From contig JAITSV010000073.1 of assembly GCA_031287575.1 (NCBI GenBank), positions 1-49,123 on the forward strand: DNA of 49,123 nt. The letters are read 5' to 3'. Below the pieces are notes generated by a model. That model was given only the letters and a program-made list of their open reading frames with translations, did not search any database and was not told the origin of the DNA. Shown here piece by piece: positions 35,394-44,578 of this stretch. This DNA is from Desulfovibrio sp. Its GTDB lineage: Bacteria > Desulfobacterota > Desulfovibrionia > Desulfovibrionales > Desulfovibrionaceae. Numbering within the stretch: the stretch's first letter is position 1; every line of letters starts with the position of its first letter. A program made the translations under genes and the position numbers.

Positions 35394-35649
35394 ACGGATT
35401 CGGGTATCTTTCCCGCGCCTTCGTCGAGAGGCCATACCCGCCCCTGCGCCATGGCGCCATGCGCGGCTGCGTCTTCACGGACAAGCCCCGGAGAAACCAC
35501 GGACGGGACTTCACGAACGACCTTCCGAAGGCAGCCCGGATCGCGCGCGCCATACCCGCGGGGACCCGCCGGCGGGGCGTGACCGACGAAATCATTTCCA
35601 CCGCCGGACCAGCAGGCATCACGCCCGTCCGGCGCAGCAGGAGGAACCC

Positions 35650-36573
35650 ATGCCGCTGACCGGTCCCAAGCAGATGTTCGAGCGGGCCTACAAGGAAGGG
35701 TACGCCATCGGCGCCTTCAACGTGAACAACATGGAAATCATCCAGGGCATCATGCAGGCGGCCGGCGAAGAACAGGCCCCGCTGATCCTTCAGGTTTCCG
35801 CCGGTGCCCGCAAGTACGCCGGGCAGAACTACATCGTGAAGCTCATCGAGGCGGCCCTGCTGGATACCGACCTTCCGGTGGTGCTGCACCTGGACCACGG
35901 CCAGGACTTCAACATCTGCAAGGACTGCATCGACGGTGGCTTCACCTCGGTCATGTACGACGGCTCGCACCTGCCGTACGAAGAGAACATCGCCGTCACC
36001 AGACAGGTGGTGGAATACGCCCACGCGCGCGGCGTGTGGGTGGAGGCGGAACTGGGCCAGCTGGCGGGCGTGGAGGACGAGGTTTCGGCCGAGCATTCGG
36101 TGTACACCGACCCCGACCAGGCCGTGGACTTCGTGAAGCGCACCGGCTGCGATTCGCTGGCCATCGCCATCGGCACCAGCCACGGGGCCTACAAGTTCAC
36201 GGGCGAGGCCAAGCTGGACTTCGCGCGACTGGAAAAGATCACCACCATGCTGCCCGGCTACCCGCTGGTGCTGCATGGCGCGTCCAGCGTGCCGCAGGAG
36301 TTCGTGGAGATGGCCAACACTTACGGCGGCAAGGTGGGCAGCGCCAAGGGCGTGCCCGAAGACCTGCTGCGCAAGGCGGCCACCTTCGGCGTGTGCAAGA
36401 TCAACATCGACACCGACATCCGCCTGGCCATGACCGCCACCATCCGCAAGCATTTCATGGAAAAGCCGGCTGATTTCGACCCGCGCGCGTACCTGAAGCC
36501 CGCGCGCGATGCCGTAAAGAACATGGTGCAGCACAAGATTCGCAACGTGCTGGGCTGCTCGAACAAGATCTAA
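35650..36573 (+). CDS. fba: Fructose-bisphosphate aldolase, class II
   Basis: 307 residues. Zinc-dependent aldolase that interconverts fructose 1,6-bisphosphate with two triose phosphates. AIGAFNVNNME at the N-terminus, LHLDHGQDF with the zinc-binding His, GTSHGAYKF, VLHGASSVP and the C-terminal KINIDTDIR segment are all in place. The ATG is preceded by GCAGGAGG. gap follows after 21 bases, so fba-gap is an operon for lower glycolysis or gluconeogenesis. Related tagatose-bisphosphate aldolases cannot be fully excluded. Confidence 0.93.
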   Translation: MPLTGPKQMFERAYKEGYAIGAFNVNNMEIIQGIMQAAGEEQAPLILQVSAGARKYAGQNYIVKLIEAALLDTDLPVVLHLDHGQDFNICKDCIDGGFTSVMYDGSHLPYEENIAVTRQVVEYAHARGVWVEAELGQLAGVEDEVSAEHSVYTDPDQAVDFVKRTGCDSLAIAIGTSHGAYKFTGEAKLDFARLEKITTMLPGYPLVLHGASSVPQEFVEMANTYGGKVGSAKGVPEDLLRKAATFGVCKINIDTDIRLAMTATIRKHFMEKPADFDPRAYLKPARDAVKNMVQHKIRNVLGCSNKI

Positions 36574-36594
36574 CCGTCTCAGGGGAACGGACTC

Positions 36595-37593
36595 ATGATC
36601 AAGCTTGGGATGAACGGGTTCGGCCGCATCGGCCGCTACCTCGTCAGACTGCTGGCCGACACCGACGACCTTGGCGTGGTGGCCATCAACGCCCGCGCCG
36701 ACAACGCCTCTCTGGCCCGCCTGTTCAAGTACGATTCGTGCCACGGCACCTTCCGGGGCGAAGTGGCCCACGACGACGCCGGGCTCATCGTCAACGGCCG
36801 CCGCATCGCCGTCACCCGCGAACGCGCGGGCGATTGGAAGTGGAAGGACCTCGGCATCGACATCTCGGTGGAAACCACCGGCACCATCAAGGACCGCGCG
36901 GGCCTTGCGCAGCACCTGGCCTGTGGCGCGAAGAAGTCCGTCATCAGCGCCCCGGCCAAGGACGCCGACGTCACCGTGGTCATGGGCGTGAACCATGGCG
37001 ACTATGACCCGGCGAAGCACGACGTGATCTCCGCCGCCTCGTGCACCACCAACTGTCTGGCCCCCGCCGCCAAGACCATCCACGAGGCATTCGGCATCAA
37101 GCACGGCCTGATGACCACGGTGCACTCGTACACCATGAGCCAGCGCATCCTGGACGGTTCGCACAAGGACCCCCGCCGCGCCCGCGCCGCCGCGCTGTCC
37201 ATGATCCCCACCACCACCGGGGCGGCCAAGGCCACCACGCTGGTCATTCCCGCGCTGGCGGGCAAGCTGGACGGCATGGCCGTGCGCGTGCCCACCCCCA
37301 ACGTGTCGCTGGTGGACCTGACCTGCGAACTGGAACGCCCCACCAGCGTGGAAGAGGTGAACGCCCTGCTGAAGGCCGCGGCCGAGGGACCGCTGCTGGG
37401 CAACATGGGCTACACCGAAGAGCCGCTGGTGTCCGTGGACTACATGGGTTCCACCCACGGCGGCGTGGTGGATGCGCTATGCACCAGCGTGATCGGCGGC
37501 ACCATGCTGAAGCTGATCATCTGGTACGACAACGAAGCGGGCTTCACCAACCAATTGGTGCGCCTCTTGCGCATGGTCGGCAAGGATCTGTAG
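36595..37593 (+). CDS. gap: Glyceraldehyde-3-phosphate dehydrogenase
   Basis: 332 residues. NGFGRIGR is the dinucleotide-binding loop; SCTTNC holds the catalytic Cys150; HSYT, the catalytic-site His, and the C-terminal WYDNEAGF are present. At the adenine-ribose position, normally INDL in NAD-specific enzymes, it reads INAR (Ala33, Arg34), so NADP or dual use is possible. AGGGGAAC precedes the ATG. Repeat copy 5 begins at the G of its TAG stop. Confidence 0.95.
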   Translation: MIKLGMNGFGRIGRYLVRLLADTDDLGVVAINARADNASLARLFKYDSCHGTFRGEVAHDDAGLIVNGRRIAVTRERAGDWKWKDLGIDISVETTGTIKDRAGLAQHLACGAKKSVISAPAKDADVTVVMGVNHGDYDPAKHDVISAASCTTNCLAPAAKTIHEAFGIKHGLMTTVHSYTMSQRILDGSHKDPRRARAAALSMIPTTTGAAKATTLVIPALAGKLDGMAVRVPTPNVSLVDLTCELERPTSVEEVNALLKAAAEGPLLGNMGYTEEPLVSVDYMGSTHGGVVDALCTSVIGGTMLKLIIWYDNEAGFTNQLVRLLRMVGKDL

Positions 37594-37806
37594 GCCTGTT
37601 GCAAAATTGCCCTTTTGCCCGCTGGCTTCCGACCCGAAGGGCGCGAAGCGTGGCCGTTGGGCGAGCTTGCGAGTCCTGCGGCCATCGTGCGCAACGCGGT
37701 CAAACTTCGCCTGCCATGTCGGTCGAATACGATAAGAGTATACTCCCTCATGGCAGGCTCGTTTTCCTCGCCAGCGAACAAAAATCCTAATTTTGCGAAC
37801 AGCCCT
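37593..37806 (+). repeat. Stop-codon-anchored repeat element, copy 5
   Basis: A 214-base copy, A to B on the plus strand. The A end (GGCCTGTTGCAAAATTG) begins at the G of the gap TAG stop; the B end matches copies 1-3 (CCTAATTTTGCGAACAGCCC) and is followed by TA. The middle part has fewer hairpin modules than copies 2 and 3. Confidence 0.83.
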
Positions 37807-37835
37807 TAGGCTGCTGCCAGCAGCGTGAATAAAAG

Positions 37836-37873
37836 CGGCGTCCATCCTTCAGGGGATGGACGCCGTCTCTTTT
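37836..37873. terminator. Bidirectional terminator between gap and serine dehydratase
   Basis: Perfect 12-base stem (CGGCGTCCATCC and complement), six-base loop. T-rich tails occur on both sides (CTTTT on the plus strand, CTTTTATT on the minus strand), so it can end both convergent transcripts. Confidence 0.85.
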
Positions 37874-37894
37874 CGGATAGAGGCAGAAAGCCTG

Positions 37895-39274
37895 TCAGCA
37901 CTCCACCACGCTGACCGCGAGCCCGCCGGACGACGTTTCCTTGAACTTGGCGTTCATGTCGCGCCCTATCTCGGCCATGGCCGCGATGACGCTGTCCAGG
38001 GTCACCCGGTGGTGGCGCGGGTCTTCGCAGGTGGCCAGCAGGCAGGCGTTGTAGGCCTTTACCGCGCCCACGGCGTTGCGTTCGATGCACGGAATCTGCA
38101 CGTAGCCGCCCACCGGGTCGCAGGTCAGCCCCAGGTGGTGTTCCAGCGCGATTTCCGCCGCGTTCTCCACCACGTGCACCGGGTTGCCGCGCGCGTGGGC
38201 CAGCATGGCGGCGGCCATGGCCGAGGCCACGCCCACCTCGCCCTGGCAGCCCACCTCGGCCCCGGCGATGCCCGCGTTGTGCTTGGCCAGGAATCCCACC
38301 GCCGCCGATGCCAGCACCCCCTCGCGCACGGCCCGGTCGCCGATGGCGAGGTCGTGGCGCATGGCATAGAGCAGCGCGGGCATCACCCCGGCGGCGCCGC
38401 AGGTGGGCGCGGTGACGATGACCCCGCCCGCCGCGTTCTCTTCCGCGGCGGCAAAGGCATAGGCGTTCAGCCGCCCCAGAAAGACATCCACCTCGTTGGG
38501 CAGGCGCTGGGCGCGCAGCAGCAGTACGCGTGCCTTGCGGTGCACCCCCAGGGTGCCGGGCAGCGGCCCGCCGTCCTCGATGCCGCGCCGCACGCTGGCT
38601 TCCATCAGCTCGATGATGGCGGCCAGCCGGTCCAGGATGGCGGCGCGGCCCATGCCGGTAACCGCCATCTCGTTCTCCAGGATCAGTTCATGGATGGTCA
38701 GCCCGGTCTCTTCCAGCCGCGCGCGCAGTTGCGCCATGCTGCGGTAGGGGTGCGCGGGCTTGCCGCGCTCTTCGGGCTGCCAGCCCTTCCACTGGATGAA
38801 CCCACCGCCCACGGAATAATATTCGCGCTCGCACAGCACCGTGCCCTGCGCGTCCAGCAATTCCATGACCAGCGTGTTGCTGAAGGGATGGGCGTGCTGC
38901 ACCGCGTCGCGCCGCACCGTGCCTTCGGCAAGCACCAGGGCCGCCGACCCCATGCGCAGGGAGCGTTCCCCTTCCGGCAGCGCGGGCAGCGATTCCAGCA
39001 ACCCCGGCGGGCAGGTGGCGGGCCGGTACCCCAGCAGCCCGGCCAGCACCGCGCCGGTGGTGCCGTGGCCCACGCCGGTGGCGCTCAGCGAGCCGAACAG
39101 GCGCACCCGGATGTCCGCCGCGCGGGCCAGCACCTCGGGTGGCAGGGCCGCGCACAGGGTGCGGAAGTCGTGCCCGGCCTTCATGGGGCCTATGGTATGG
39201 GAACTGGACGGGCCGGGACCGGCCTCGAACATGTCGAACAGCGACGTTTCTATGGTGGCGACCAGGGGCTGCAT
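37895..39274 (-). CDS. sdaA: L-serine dehydratase, single-chain [4Fe-4S] type
   Basis: 459 residues, the length of one-chain SdaA/SdaB. It converts serine to pyruvate and ammonia. The beta part begins TIETSLFDMFEAGPGPSSSHTIGPM; the alpha part has PTCGAAGVMPAL, EVGCQGEVGVASAMAAA and LTCDPVGGYVQIPCIERNA, supplying the cluster cysteines. The start at 39274 lies two bases after the TAG of the EAL-HDOD gene, so the pair is co-transcribed and probably translationally coupled. The enzyme is oxygen-sensitive in known members. Confidence 0.93.
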   Translation of the reverse strand: MQPLVATIETSLFDMFEAGPGPSSSHTIGPMKAGHDFRTLCAALPPEVLARAADIRVRLFGSLSATGVGHGTTGAVLAGLLGYRPATCPPGLLESLPALPEGERSLRMGSAALVLAEGTVRRDAVQHAHPFSNTLVMELLDAQGTVLCEREYYSVGGGFIQWKGWQPEERGKPAHPYRSMAQLRARLEETGLTIHELILENEMAVTGMGRAAILDRLAAIIELMEASVRRGIEDGGPLPGTLGVHRKARVLLLRAQRLPNEVDVFLGRLNAYAFAAAEENAAGGVIVTAPTCGAAGVMPALLYAMRHDLAIGDRAVREGVLASAAVGFLAKHNAGIAGAEVGCQGEVGVASAMAAAMLAHARGNPVHVVENAAEIALEHHLGLTCDPVGGYVQIPCIERNAVGAVKAYNACLLATCEDPRHHRVTLDSVIAAMAEIGRDMNAKFKETSSGGLAVSVVEC

Positions 39275-39276
39275 TC

Positions 39277-40737
39277 CTACTCCCGGTTGTCGTGAAAGAA
39301 GGTGGTCCATTCCAGCGCGCCCGCGTAGGCCATGGCCAGGTCCGCCTGGGTCAGCCCCATGGCCTCTCCGCTGGAAAGCACGTCGTCCCAGCGGCCCCGT
39401 TCATAGTGCTCCATCAGCTCCAGCCATGGCGCGAAGGGGCCGGTGTGCGCGGTCAGGGCCTCGGTCAGGTCGTCCACCAGCGGCAGCGAACGCAGCAATT
39501 CCGCCAGCGGCAGGCACAGCAGGGGTTCCAGCAGCGAGAACAGCCCGAGCATGAACAGCGCCCCCGATTGCGGAACGGGCCGTGCCTGTCCCGCACCTGC
39601 CTGTCCCGCACCTGCCTGTCCGGCGCCCACTTGTCCGGCCCGCAACAGGGCACGGGTTGCGCACAATTCCAAGAACTTGGCGCGCAGGGCGGAAACCGCG
39701 ATGAGTTCGCGCGCCATGGGCCCGGTGTCGAATTCGGAAAGCACGGTGACGCACAACCACTGCACCAGATTGCGCGTACCCAACAGCGAAATGCCGTGCT
39801 GGATGGACGTGACCTTGACCGGCAGCCCGAAGTGTACGGAATTGATGTACCGCAGCAGCTTGTACGAAAGGGCCGCGTCGGAGCGGACCACCTCGGTGGC
39901 CGCCTTGATGTTCACGTCCTCGCGGGCCAGGGTGGCCAGCAGACGCATCTTGGCCGCCTGCGAACTGTCCAGCCGCCTGCCGTGCACCAGTTCCGGCCTG
40001 CTGAAGAAAAAGCCCTGGAACAGCGAGAAGCCCAGGGCCTCGCACTGCCTGTGCGTGGCAAGGTCTTCCACCTTTTCCGCCAGCAGCAGACACTGGCGGG
40101 GACGCAGCCCGGCCACGTCGCGGGCCAGTTCCGTCAACGGGCGGCCCAGCACGTCGATCTTGACGATGTCCGCCAGGTCCAGCAGGGCGTCCATGCCGGG
40201 CTGCCCCGCGTAGTCGTCCACCACGACCAGGTAACCTTCGGACTTGAGGTCGGAAAGGACCCGCAGCACGTCCTCCGTGGCGGGCACCGTTTCCAGCACC
40301 TCTACCCCGCACACGTCGGCGGGCAGGATGCGCGGCGTGCCCGCCAGCAGCATGTCCTCGGCGAAGTTCACCAACAGGCGCTGGCCCTGTCCAAGGGCCG
40401 GACGGGCCATGGCGAAGCCGTCGGCGATGACCGACGCGGTGGCCACGCTGGCGTCCACGTCGCCGCTGCAACATTCGGGGGAATCGGGATGGCGGAACAG
40501 CAACTCGTACCCCCACACCTCTCCCGAGGCGTCGAACACCGGCTGCCGGGCCACCAGCAACACCGGGCCGCAGGCCGTGCCTTCCCGAACGGTCGTCGAG
40601 GCCCCCTGCGCGGAGGTGCCGCGCGGCACGTCGGACGCCGACGTTCCCGCCCCTTGTCCGCTTGCCGCCGATGGCGCGCGGAAAGACTGGCCGTCGTCAT
40701 CCGCAAGACCAAGCAAAGACCGCATGCGCCTGAGCAT
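39277..40737 (-). CDS. EAL-HDOD signalling protein (YuxH-like)
   Basis: 486 residues. A disordered N-terminus (about 1-60); an EAL domain (about 60-255) with GYELLFR, LLVNFAEDML, EVLETVP, VDDYAGQ, VKIDVLG, LLAEKVE and FQGFFFSRP, so most metal and catalytic residues are kept although DDFG is changed to DDYA; and an HDOD domain (about 265-450) with VRSDAALSYKLLRYINS. A GAGQA repeat (about 379-395) interrupts the HDOD domain. GGAAGGG precedes the ATG. It may hydrolyse or sense cyclic di-GMP. Its tight linkage to serine dehydratase is unexplained. Confidence 0.85.
   Translation of the reverse strand: MLRRMRSLLGLADDDGQSFRAPSAASGQGAGTSASDVPRGTSAQGASTTVREGTACGPVLLVARQPVFDASGEVWGYELLFRHPDSPECCSGDVDASVATASVIADGFAMARPALGQGQRLLVNFAEDMLLAGTPRILPADVCGVEVLETVPATEDVLRVLSDLKSEGYLVVVDDYAGQPGMDALLDLADIVKIDVLGRPLTELARDVAGLRPRQCLLLAEKVEDLATHRQCEALGFSLFQGFFFSRPELVHGRRLDSSQAAKMRLLATLAREDVNIKAATEVVRSDAALSYKLLRYINSVHFGLPVKVTSIQHGISLLGTRNLVQWLCVTVLSEFDTGPMARELIAVSALRAKFLELCATRALLRAGQVGAGQAGAGQAGAGQARPVPQSGALFMLGLFSLLEPLLCLPLAELLRSLPLVDDLTEALTAHTGPFAPWLELMEHYERGRWDDVLSSGEAMGLTQADLAMAYAGALEWTTFFHDNRE
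39589..39635 (-). repeat. Short tandem repeat in the EAL-HDOD gene
   Basis: About three units of a 15-base repeat coding GAGQA; the changes keep the frame. Confidence 0.75.
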
Positions 40738-40904
40738 GTGTGAAATCCCTTCCCCCCCCCCGCTGTTCCCACAATCCCGCGCCAACGGCACGGGGGTACC
40801 CTGCGGACCTCCGCAAGGTCGTGCGGACTGTATGCGGTATGCCGTACGTCGGTCAACACGGCGATACTGCCGGACAGGGCCGGAAAAAAGCGCGGGATGA
40901 CGGT

Positions 40905-42887
40905 TCAGCGGCGCCCGCCGCGCCCCTTGCCGGATGTGGCATGGGAAGGCTTCGGGGCGGGGCGAGGGGCGGTGGCGTCCCCGGCATGGTCCCCGCCACG
41001 GCCCCCCCCGTGGTCCAGGCGCAGGGCGACTTCCAGCGCAGCGTCGGGCGCCACGGAAAGGGACCGGGCCACCGTATCGACCCGCACGGCACCGGGGGCG
41101 GCACCCTTCACGGCGCGCACGTCACGCACCAGGGCCACCATGATCCGCGCGCGGGCGGCGTTGCGCTGCCAGCTTTTCACCGCCACCAGCGTGGCGGCCT
41201 CGGCCAGGGTGCGTTCCGGCACCTGGTGCGCCGGGTGGTCGCGCCGGATGATCAGGTGCGCGCTGGGACCGTCCTCGGCGTGCAGCCACCAGTCGAAAGG
41301 CGAGGCGATGCGCAGCAACTCCGCGTTGCCTTCCGCGCATCGCCCCCGCAGCAACAGAAAGCCGTCGGAACTGCGAAAGCGCTGCACGTCGCTGCCGGTC
41401 CCGGCATTGCCCGGCTGTACGCGGGAATCGGAGCCGCCCTTGGCGCCTTTGCCTTTCTTGCCGCAGGGGGCAGGAAAGCCATGGAGGCCGGTCGCGGGCG
41501 CAAACCAGGCCTGGACCGGTGGCAACACGCCGCCGGGGGGCATGGCCGCGGCCTGCTCGGCGGCGGCCAGGTCGCGGGCAACCTCCGCCCGGCGACGCTC
41601 GAGGATGGCGAGCCCGCGCGCGCCCCGGTCGGACCGGTGGAACATGGCGGCCATGTTCTCGCGCACGGTCAGCAGCGGGTCGAGACGAATGGTGCGGATG
41701 GTACTGGCCGAACCTGCGACGGCGGCGCCCGCCGGGGGCGATGCCTCGTCCCCCGCGTCTTCCGGCCACGTCGTTTCGGACAAGGTCCCGTCGGGCACCA
41801 TCGCTTCCGGCAGACGGGCATCCGGCGCGTATCGATAGAGCACCGCCTGCAGGGCCACGCCATCGGCTCGCTGGGCCAGCAGCCCGCGCAGGCGGCGTTC
41901 CTCGTCGTCCAGCTTGGCCAGCAGGCGGCGCAACCGCTTGGCTTCGGCCTTGAACGGGGCGGCGGCCTCCGTGCGTACGGAATCGGCAAGACCGGTGAAC
42001 GCGGCGGTCTCGCCCAGGATGCTGGCGGCATCCAGCGCGGATTCGTGCACTTCTTCCGTCCGGTTGCCGCGCAGGGATGCGGGCAGGGGCCACGCGGAAA
42101 GCTCGTCGGGTTCGCCCGGCCCGTCCCCCGCCCCGCTGCGCTGGCGGTACAGGAACACGTCGCCCTCGCCGGAATCCAGGTCCACCAGCAGGGCGCAGGC
42201 GTCGAGCACGCCGTCTTCCCGGGCGTCGCCGGAACTGCCGGACAGGGTGTCCGAAGTGCCGCCGGGGGTGCTGACGGATGGAGGGGCGGACTGCCCGCCG
42301 CCCACGAGGGCGGCCAGGGTGCGCCGCAGGGCCGGGGTGAGCACCGGGTCGGCACCGGTGGTGGCACCGTCGCACAGCACGCGCAGTGCGGCCTTCAGCG
42401 CGTCCGGCTGCGACGGGGGCGGCAATTGCGGCCAGAGAGGGTCCGCGCCAAAGTCAGGGGGAAGGGCGTCAACAAGGTGCATCCCCTCGCGCAGATCCAG
42501 CAGCACCAGGGCGCCCTGCCCGTCTGCCGCCCCGTTTGCCTGCCCGTCTGCCAGTCCGTTTGGCTGCCCGGCTGGCGGCGCCATGCGCAGGGCCAGCCTG
42601 CGGCGCGGCCAGTCGCACCCGGCCCAGGTCACGCGGCGTCCGGCCAGATGCTTGCGCAGCAGCATGACCTGGGCGTCGGGCCTGGCAGGGTTGGGCGGCT
42701 TGTGCGCGGCCAGGTACAACAGCGGCGCGCGGCGCCCGTGGCGCAGCACCAGCACCTGCTTGCGCCCGGCGGCGAAGATGGTGAGGGAATGGATGTCCGG
42801 CGCGGGCGCGTGGATCTTTTCGATGCGGCACCCGGCCAGCAGCGGAACCAGCGCCCGGCAGACGCGGCGGAACAGATGGGCGTCCAT
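40905..42887 (-). CDS. rqcH: NFACT-family ribosome-quality-control protein (RqcH-like)
   Basis: 660 residues. N-terminal NFACT-N domain with MDAHLFRRVCRAL and RIEKIHAP; coiled middle part (KAEAKRLRRLLAKLDDEERRL, about 380-400); C-terminal NFACT-R domain with DGFLLLRGR, DWWLHAEDGPSAHLIIR, and TLAEAATLVAVKSW. RqcH binds stalled 50S subunits and adds alanine tails to nascent chains. Several Gly/Ser/Ala-rich inserts are longer than usual (about 104-125, 200-250, 440-520). AGGGAAA precedes the ATG at 42887. It is read toward, but not tightly linked with, the EAL-HDOD gene. Confidence 0.85.
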   Translation of the reverse strand: MDAHLFRRVCRALVPLLAGCRIEKIHAPAPDIHSLTIFAAGRKQVLVLRHGRRAPLLYLAAHKPPNPARPDAQVMLLRKHLAGRRVTWAGCDWPRRRLALRMAPPAGQPNGLADGQANGAADGQGALVLLDLREGMHLVDALPPDFGADPLWPQLPPPSQPDALKAALRVLCDGATTGADPVLTPALRRTLAALVGGGQSAPPSVSTPGGTSDTLSGSSGDAREDGVLDACALLVDLDSGEGDVFLYRQRSGAGDGPGEPDELSAWPLPASLRGNRTEEVHESALDAASILGETAAFTGLADSVRTEAAAPFKAEAKRLRRLLAKLDDEERRLRGLLAQRADGVALQAVLYRYAPDARLPEAMVPDGTLSETTWPEDAGDEASPPAGAAVAGSASTIRTIRLDPLLTVRENMAAMFHRSDRGARGLAILERRRAEVARDLAAAEQAAAMPPGGVLPPVQAWFAPATGLHGFPAPCGKKGKGAKGGSDSRVQPGNAGTGSDVQRFRSSDGFLLLRGRCAEGNAELLRIASPFDWWLHAEDGPSAHLIIRRDHPAHQVPERTLAEAATLVAVKSWQRNAARARIMVALVRDVRAVKGAAPGAVRVDTVARSLSVAPDAALEVALRLDHGGGRGGDHAGDATAPRPAPKPSHATSGKGRGGRR

Positions 42888-43040
42888 CGTCGTTTCCCTG
42901 GCTACGTAGCCCGAGCACATGCGGGGACAGCCCAGCCCTGCCGGGAATCCCTGCAACAGGCCGTGCCCGAAGCCCCCTGACGGCCACCAGAGGCCCGGCA
43001 GACAGCGGATGCGCCTGTCGGCCACGCGGCACGGCACAAC

Positions 43041-43079
43041 AAAAAACGGCCCCTCATCCCGGCAGGGGTGAGGGGCCGT
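43041..43079 (-). terminator. Terminator of the dksA-like gene
   Basis: Perfect 11-base outer stem (ACGGCCCCTCA and complement), followed on the minus strand by TTTTTTG. It lies 10 bases after the stop. Confidence 0.9.
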
Positions 43080-43088
43080 GGTGGGCGT

Positions 43089-43451
43089 TCAATCGCCTCG
43101 GACGCGCTCGTCGTCTTCCTGCTTGCTCTTGCAGTTGATGCACAGCTTGGTCACGGGTCGCGCCTTCAGGCGCGGCACGCCGATTTCCTCGCCGCATTCG
43201 TCGCAGATGCCGAATGAACCGTCCTCGATGCGGCCCAGCGCCGCCTGAATTTTCTTGATCAGCCGCCGCTCGCGGTCACGGATGCGCAGGGTGAAGGCGC
43301 GGTCCGATTCCATGGTGGCGCGGTCCGCCGGATCGGCGAAGACCTCGTTGTTATCCGTCATGTCTTCCAGCGTGAGGTCGCCCTTTTGCGTGGCTTCTTC
43401 CAGCATCTGGGTCAGCAATACGCGGAAGTACTCGATATCCTTCTGATCCAT
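43089..43451 (-). CDS. dksA: DksA/TraR-family RNA polymerase regulator
   Basis: 120 residues. A long helical coiled coil (about 1-80), then a zinc finger of the form CDEC-x17-CINC near residues 88-112. Such proteins enter the secondary channel of RNA polymerase and, with ppGpp, control rRNA and amino-acid genes. The tip segment (about 30-45) is rich in Asp and Asn and includes DPADRATMESDRAF. AGGAGG precedes the ATG at 43451. It lies close to a tRNA cluster that such a regulator could control, an inference from position only. Confidence 0.9.
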   Translation of the reverse strand: MDQKDIEYFRVLLTQMLEEATQKGDLTLEDMTDNNEVFADPADRATMESDRAFTLRIRDRERRLIKKIQAALGRIEDGSFGICDECGEEIGVPRLKARPVTKLCINCKSKQEDDERVRGD

Positions 43452-43872
43452 GGGGAACCTCCTCGCGGTACGCAGCGCACCGCCGCCTAGCGGCACGCGT
43501 GCCGGGTGGGGCTGTCGCTTGCAAGGCAACTGCCATAAATCATCCGGCCGATAAAAGTAAAGGGGCGAGGCCTGATTTCCGTTCGCGGAAACACGGACGG
43601 AGTGTGCGCAACGTTGGCAGGCGCTGACTGACGCCCCCCAAAGTCACGGATGGCGCGGAACGGAGGGATGCAACAGCGCAGAAGCCACATGCAGTGGCCA
43701 GACGGCCAGACGGTCGGGACTGGGACGGACGGACTGCGCGGCGAGACAGCCGACGGGACAGGGCCGAACCAACCGGTACGGGAAAGCCGCAGCCCCCCTG
43801 ATGAACCACGCCCGCAAACCCGCACCAGGCAACATCTTGCGGGAATCCGTCGTGTTTTTTCAAAAACCTGGC
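43452..43872. other. Intergenic region without a recognised gene
   Basis: About 420 bases between the divergent dksA-like gene and the tRNA cluster. Frames here have no family resemblance and no Shine-Dalgarno. It ends in the tRNA promoter. Confidence 0.4.
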
Positions 43873-43901
43873 TTGACAGGGAGCGGGGCTGTGACGTAGA
43901 A
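43873..43901 (+). promoter_or_regulatory. Sigma-70 promoter of the tRNA cluster
   Basis: Perfect -35 TTGACA, a 17-base spacer, and GTAGAA as -10. It would start transcription near 43908, just before the first tRNA. Confidence 0.7.
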
Positions 43902-43916
43902 GGCTCTCCTCGTTGA

Positions 43917-43992
<76 letters not shown>

Positions 43993-44003
43993 CGAACCGA
44001 TGA

Positions 44004-44078
<75 letters not shown>

Positions 44079-44086
44079 GCATCGGT

Positions 44087-44161
<75 letters not shown>

Positions 44162-44218
44162 CCGTCTCCTCCGGGTCTGCCGCCAAGCGCGGAAAACCCT
44201 AGTGATACCCCACCATTA

Positions 44219-44293
44219 GCGGGAATAACTCAACGGTAGAGTGTCAGCTTCCCAAGCTGAAGGTTGCGGGTTCAAATCCCGTTTCCCGCTCCA
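44219..44293 (+). tRNA. tRNA-Gly (CCC)
   Basis: 75 bases including CCA. Acceptor stem GCGGGAA/TTCCCGC, anticodon stem TCAGC/GCTGA with loop TTCCCAA (anticodon CCC). It is the last of the first cluster. Confidence 0.96.
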
Positions 44294-44302
44294 GAAATCA
44301 TC

Positions 44303-44330
44303 GCCCCCGTGCTACGCACGGGGGCTTTTT
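44303..44330 (+). terminator. Terminator of the tRNA cluster
   Basis: Perfect 10-base stem (GCCCCCGTGC and complement), three-base loop, then TTTTT. Confidence 0.92.
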
Positions 44331-44371
44331 GCATGCCTCGCCCTCCCCCATCGCTGCAGGCCCGCCGTTTC

Positions 44372-44578
44372 TCAACTGTCCTGCCCCCCTATAAGCAGCG
44401 TGCCCACGGCGAGGTTGCCGAAGGTCACTACCCGCGTGGCCGACATGTGCAACCCTGCGCCTTCCACATTGGCCGCATGGTCCATGGTGCAGAACACGGG
44501 CGCGCTCATTTCGCGCAGGATGCCCAGCAGGCGTTCCCAGACCTCGGACACGCCCCCTGCAAGGCAATATGGACGCAT
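44372..44578 (-). pseudogene. DUF302-like protein remnant
   Basis: 68 residues. FCTMDHAANVEGAGLHM, TFGNLAVGTLL matches the middle of DUF302 proteins (the DHAA and FGNP-GTPLM motifs). The family is usually 130 residues or more; here the chain stops just after GTLLIGGQ, and there is no good start or Shine-Dalgarno. It is probably a truncated copy left between tRNA genes, a usual site of insertion and deletion. Confidence 0.55.
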
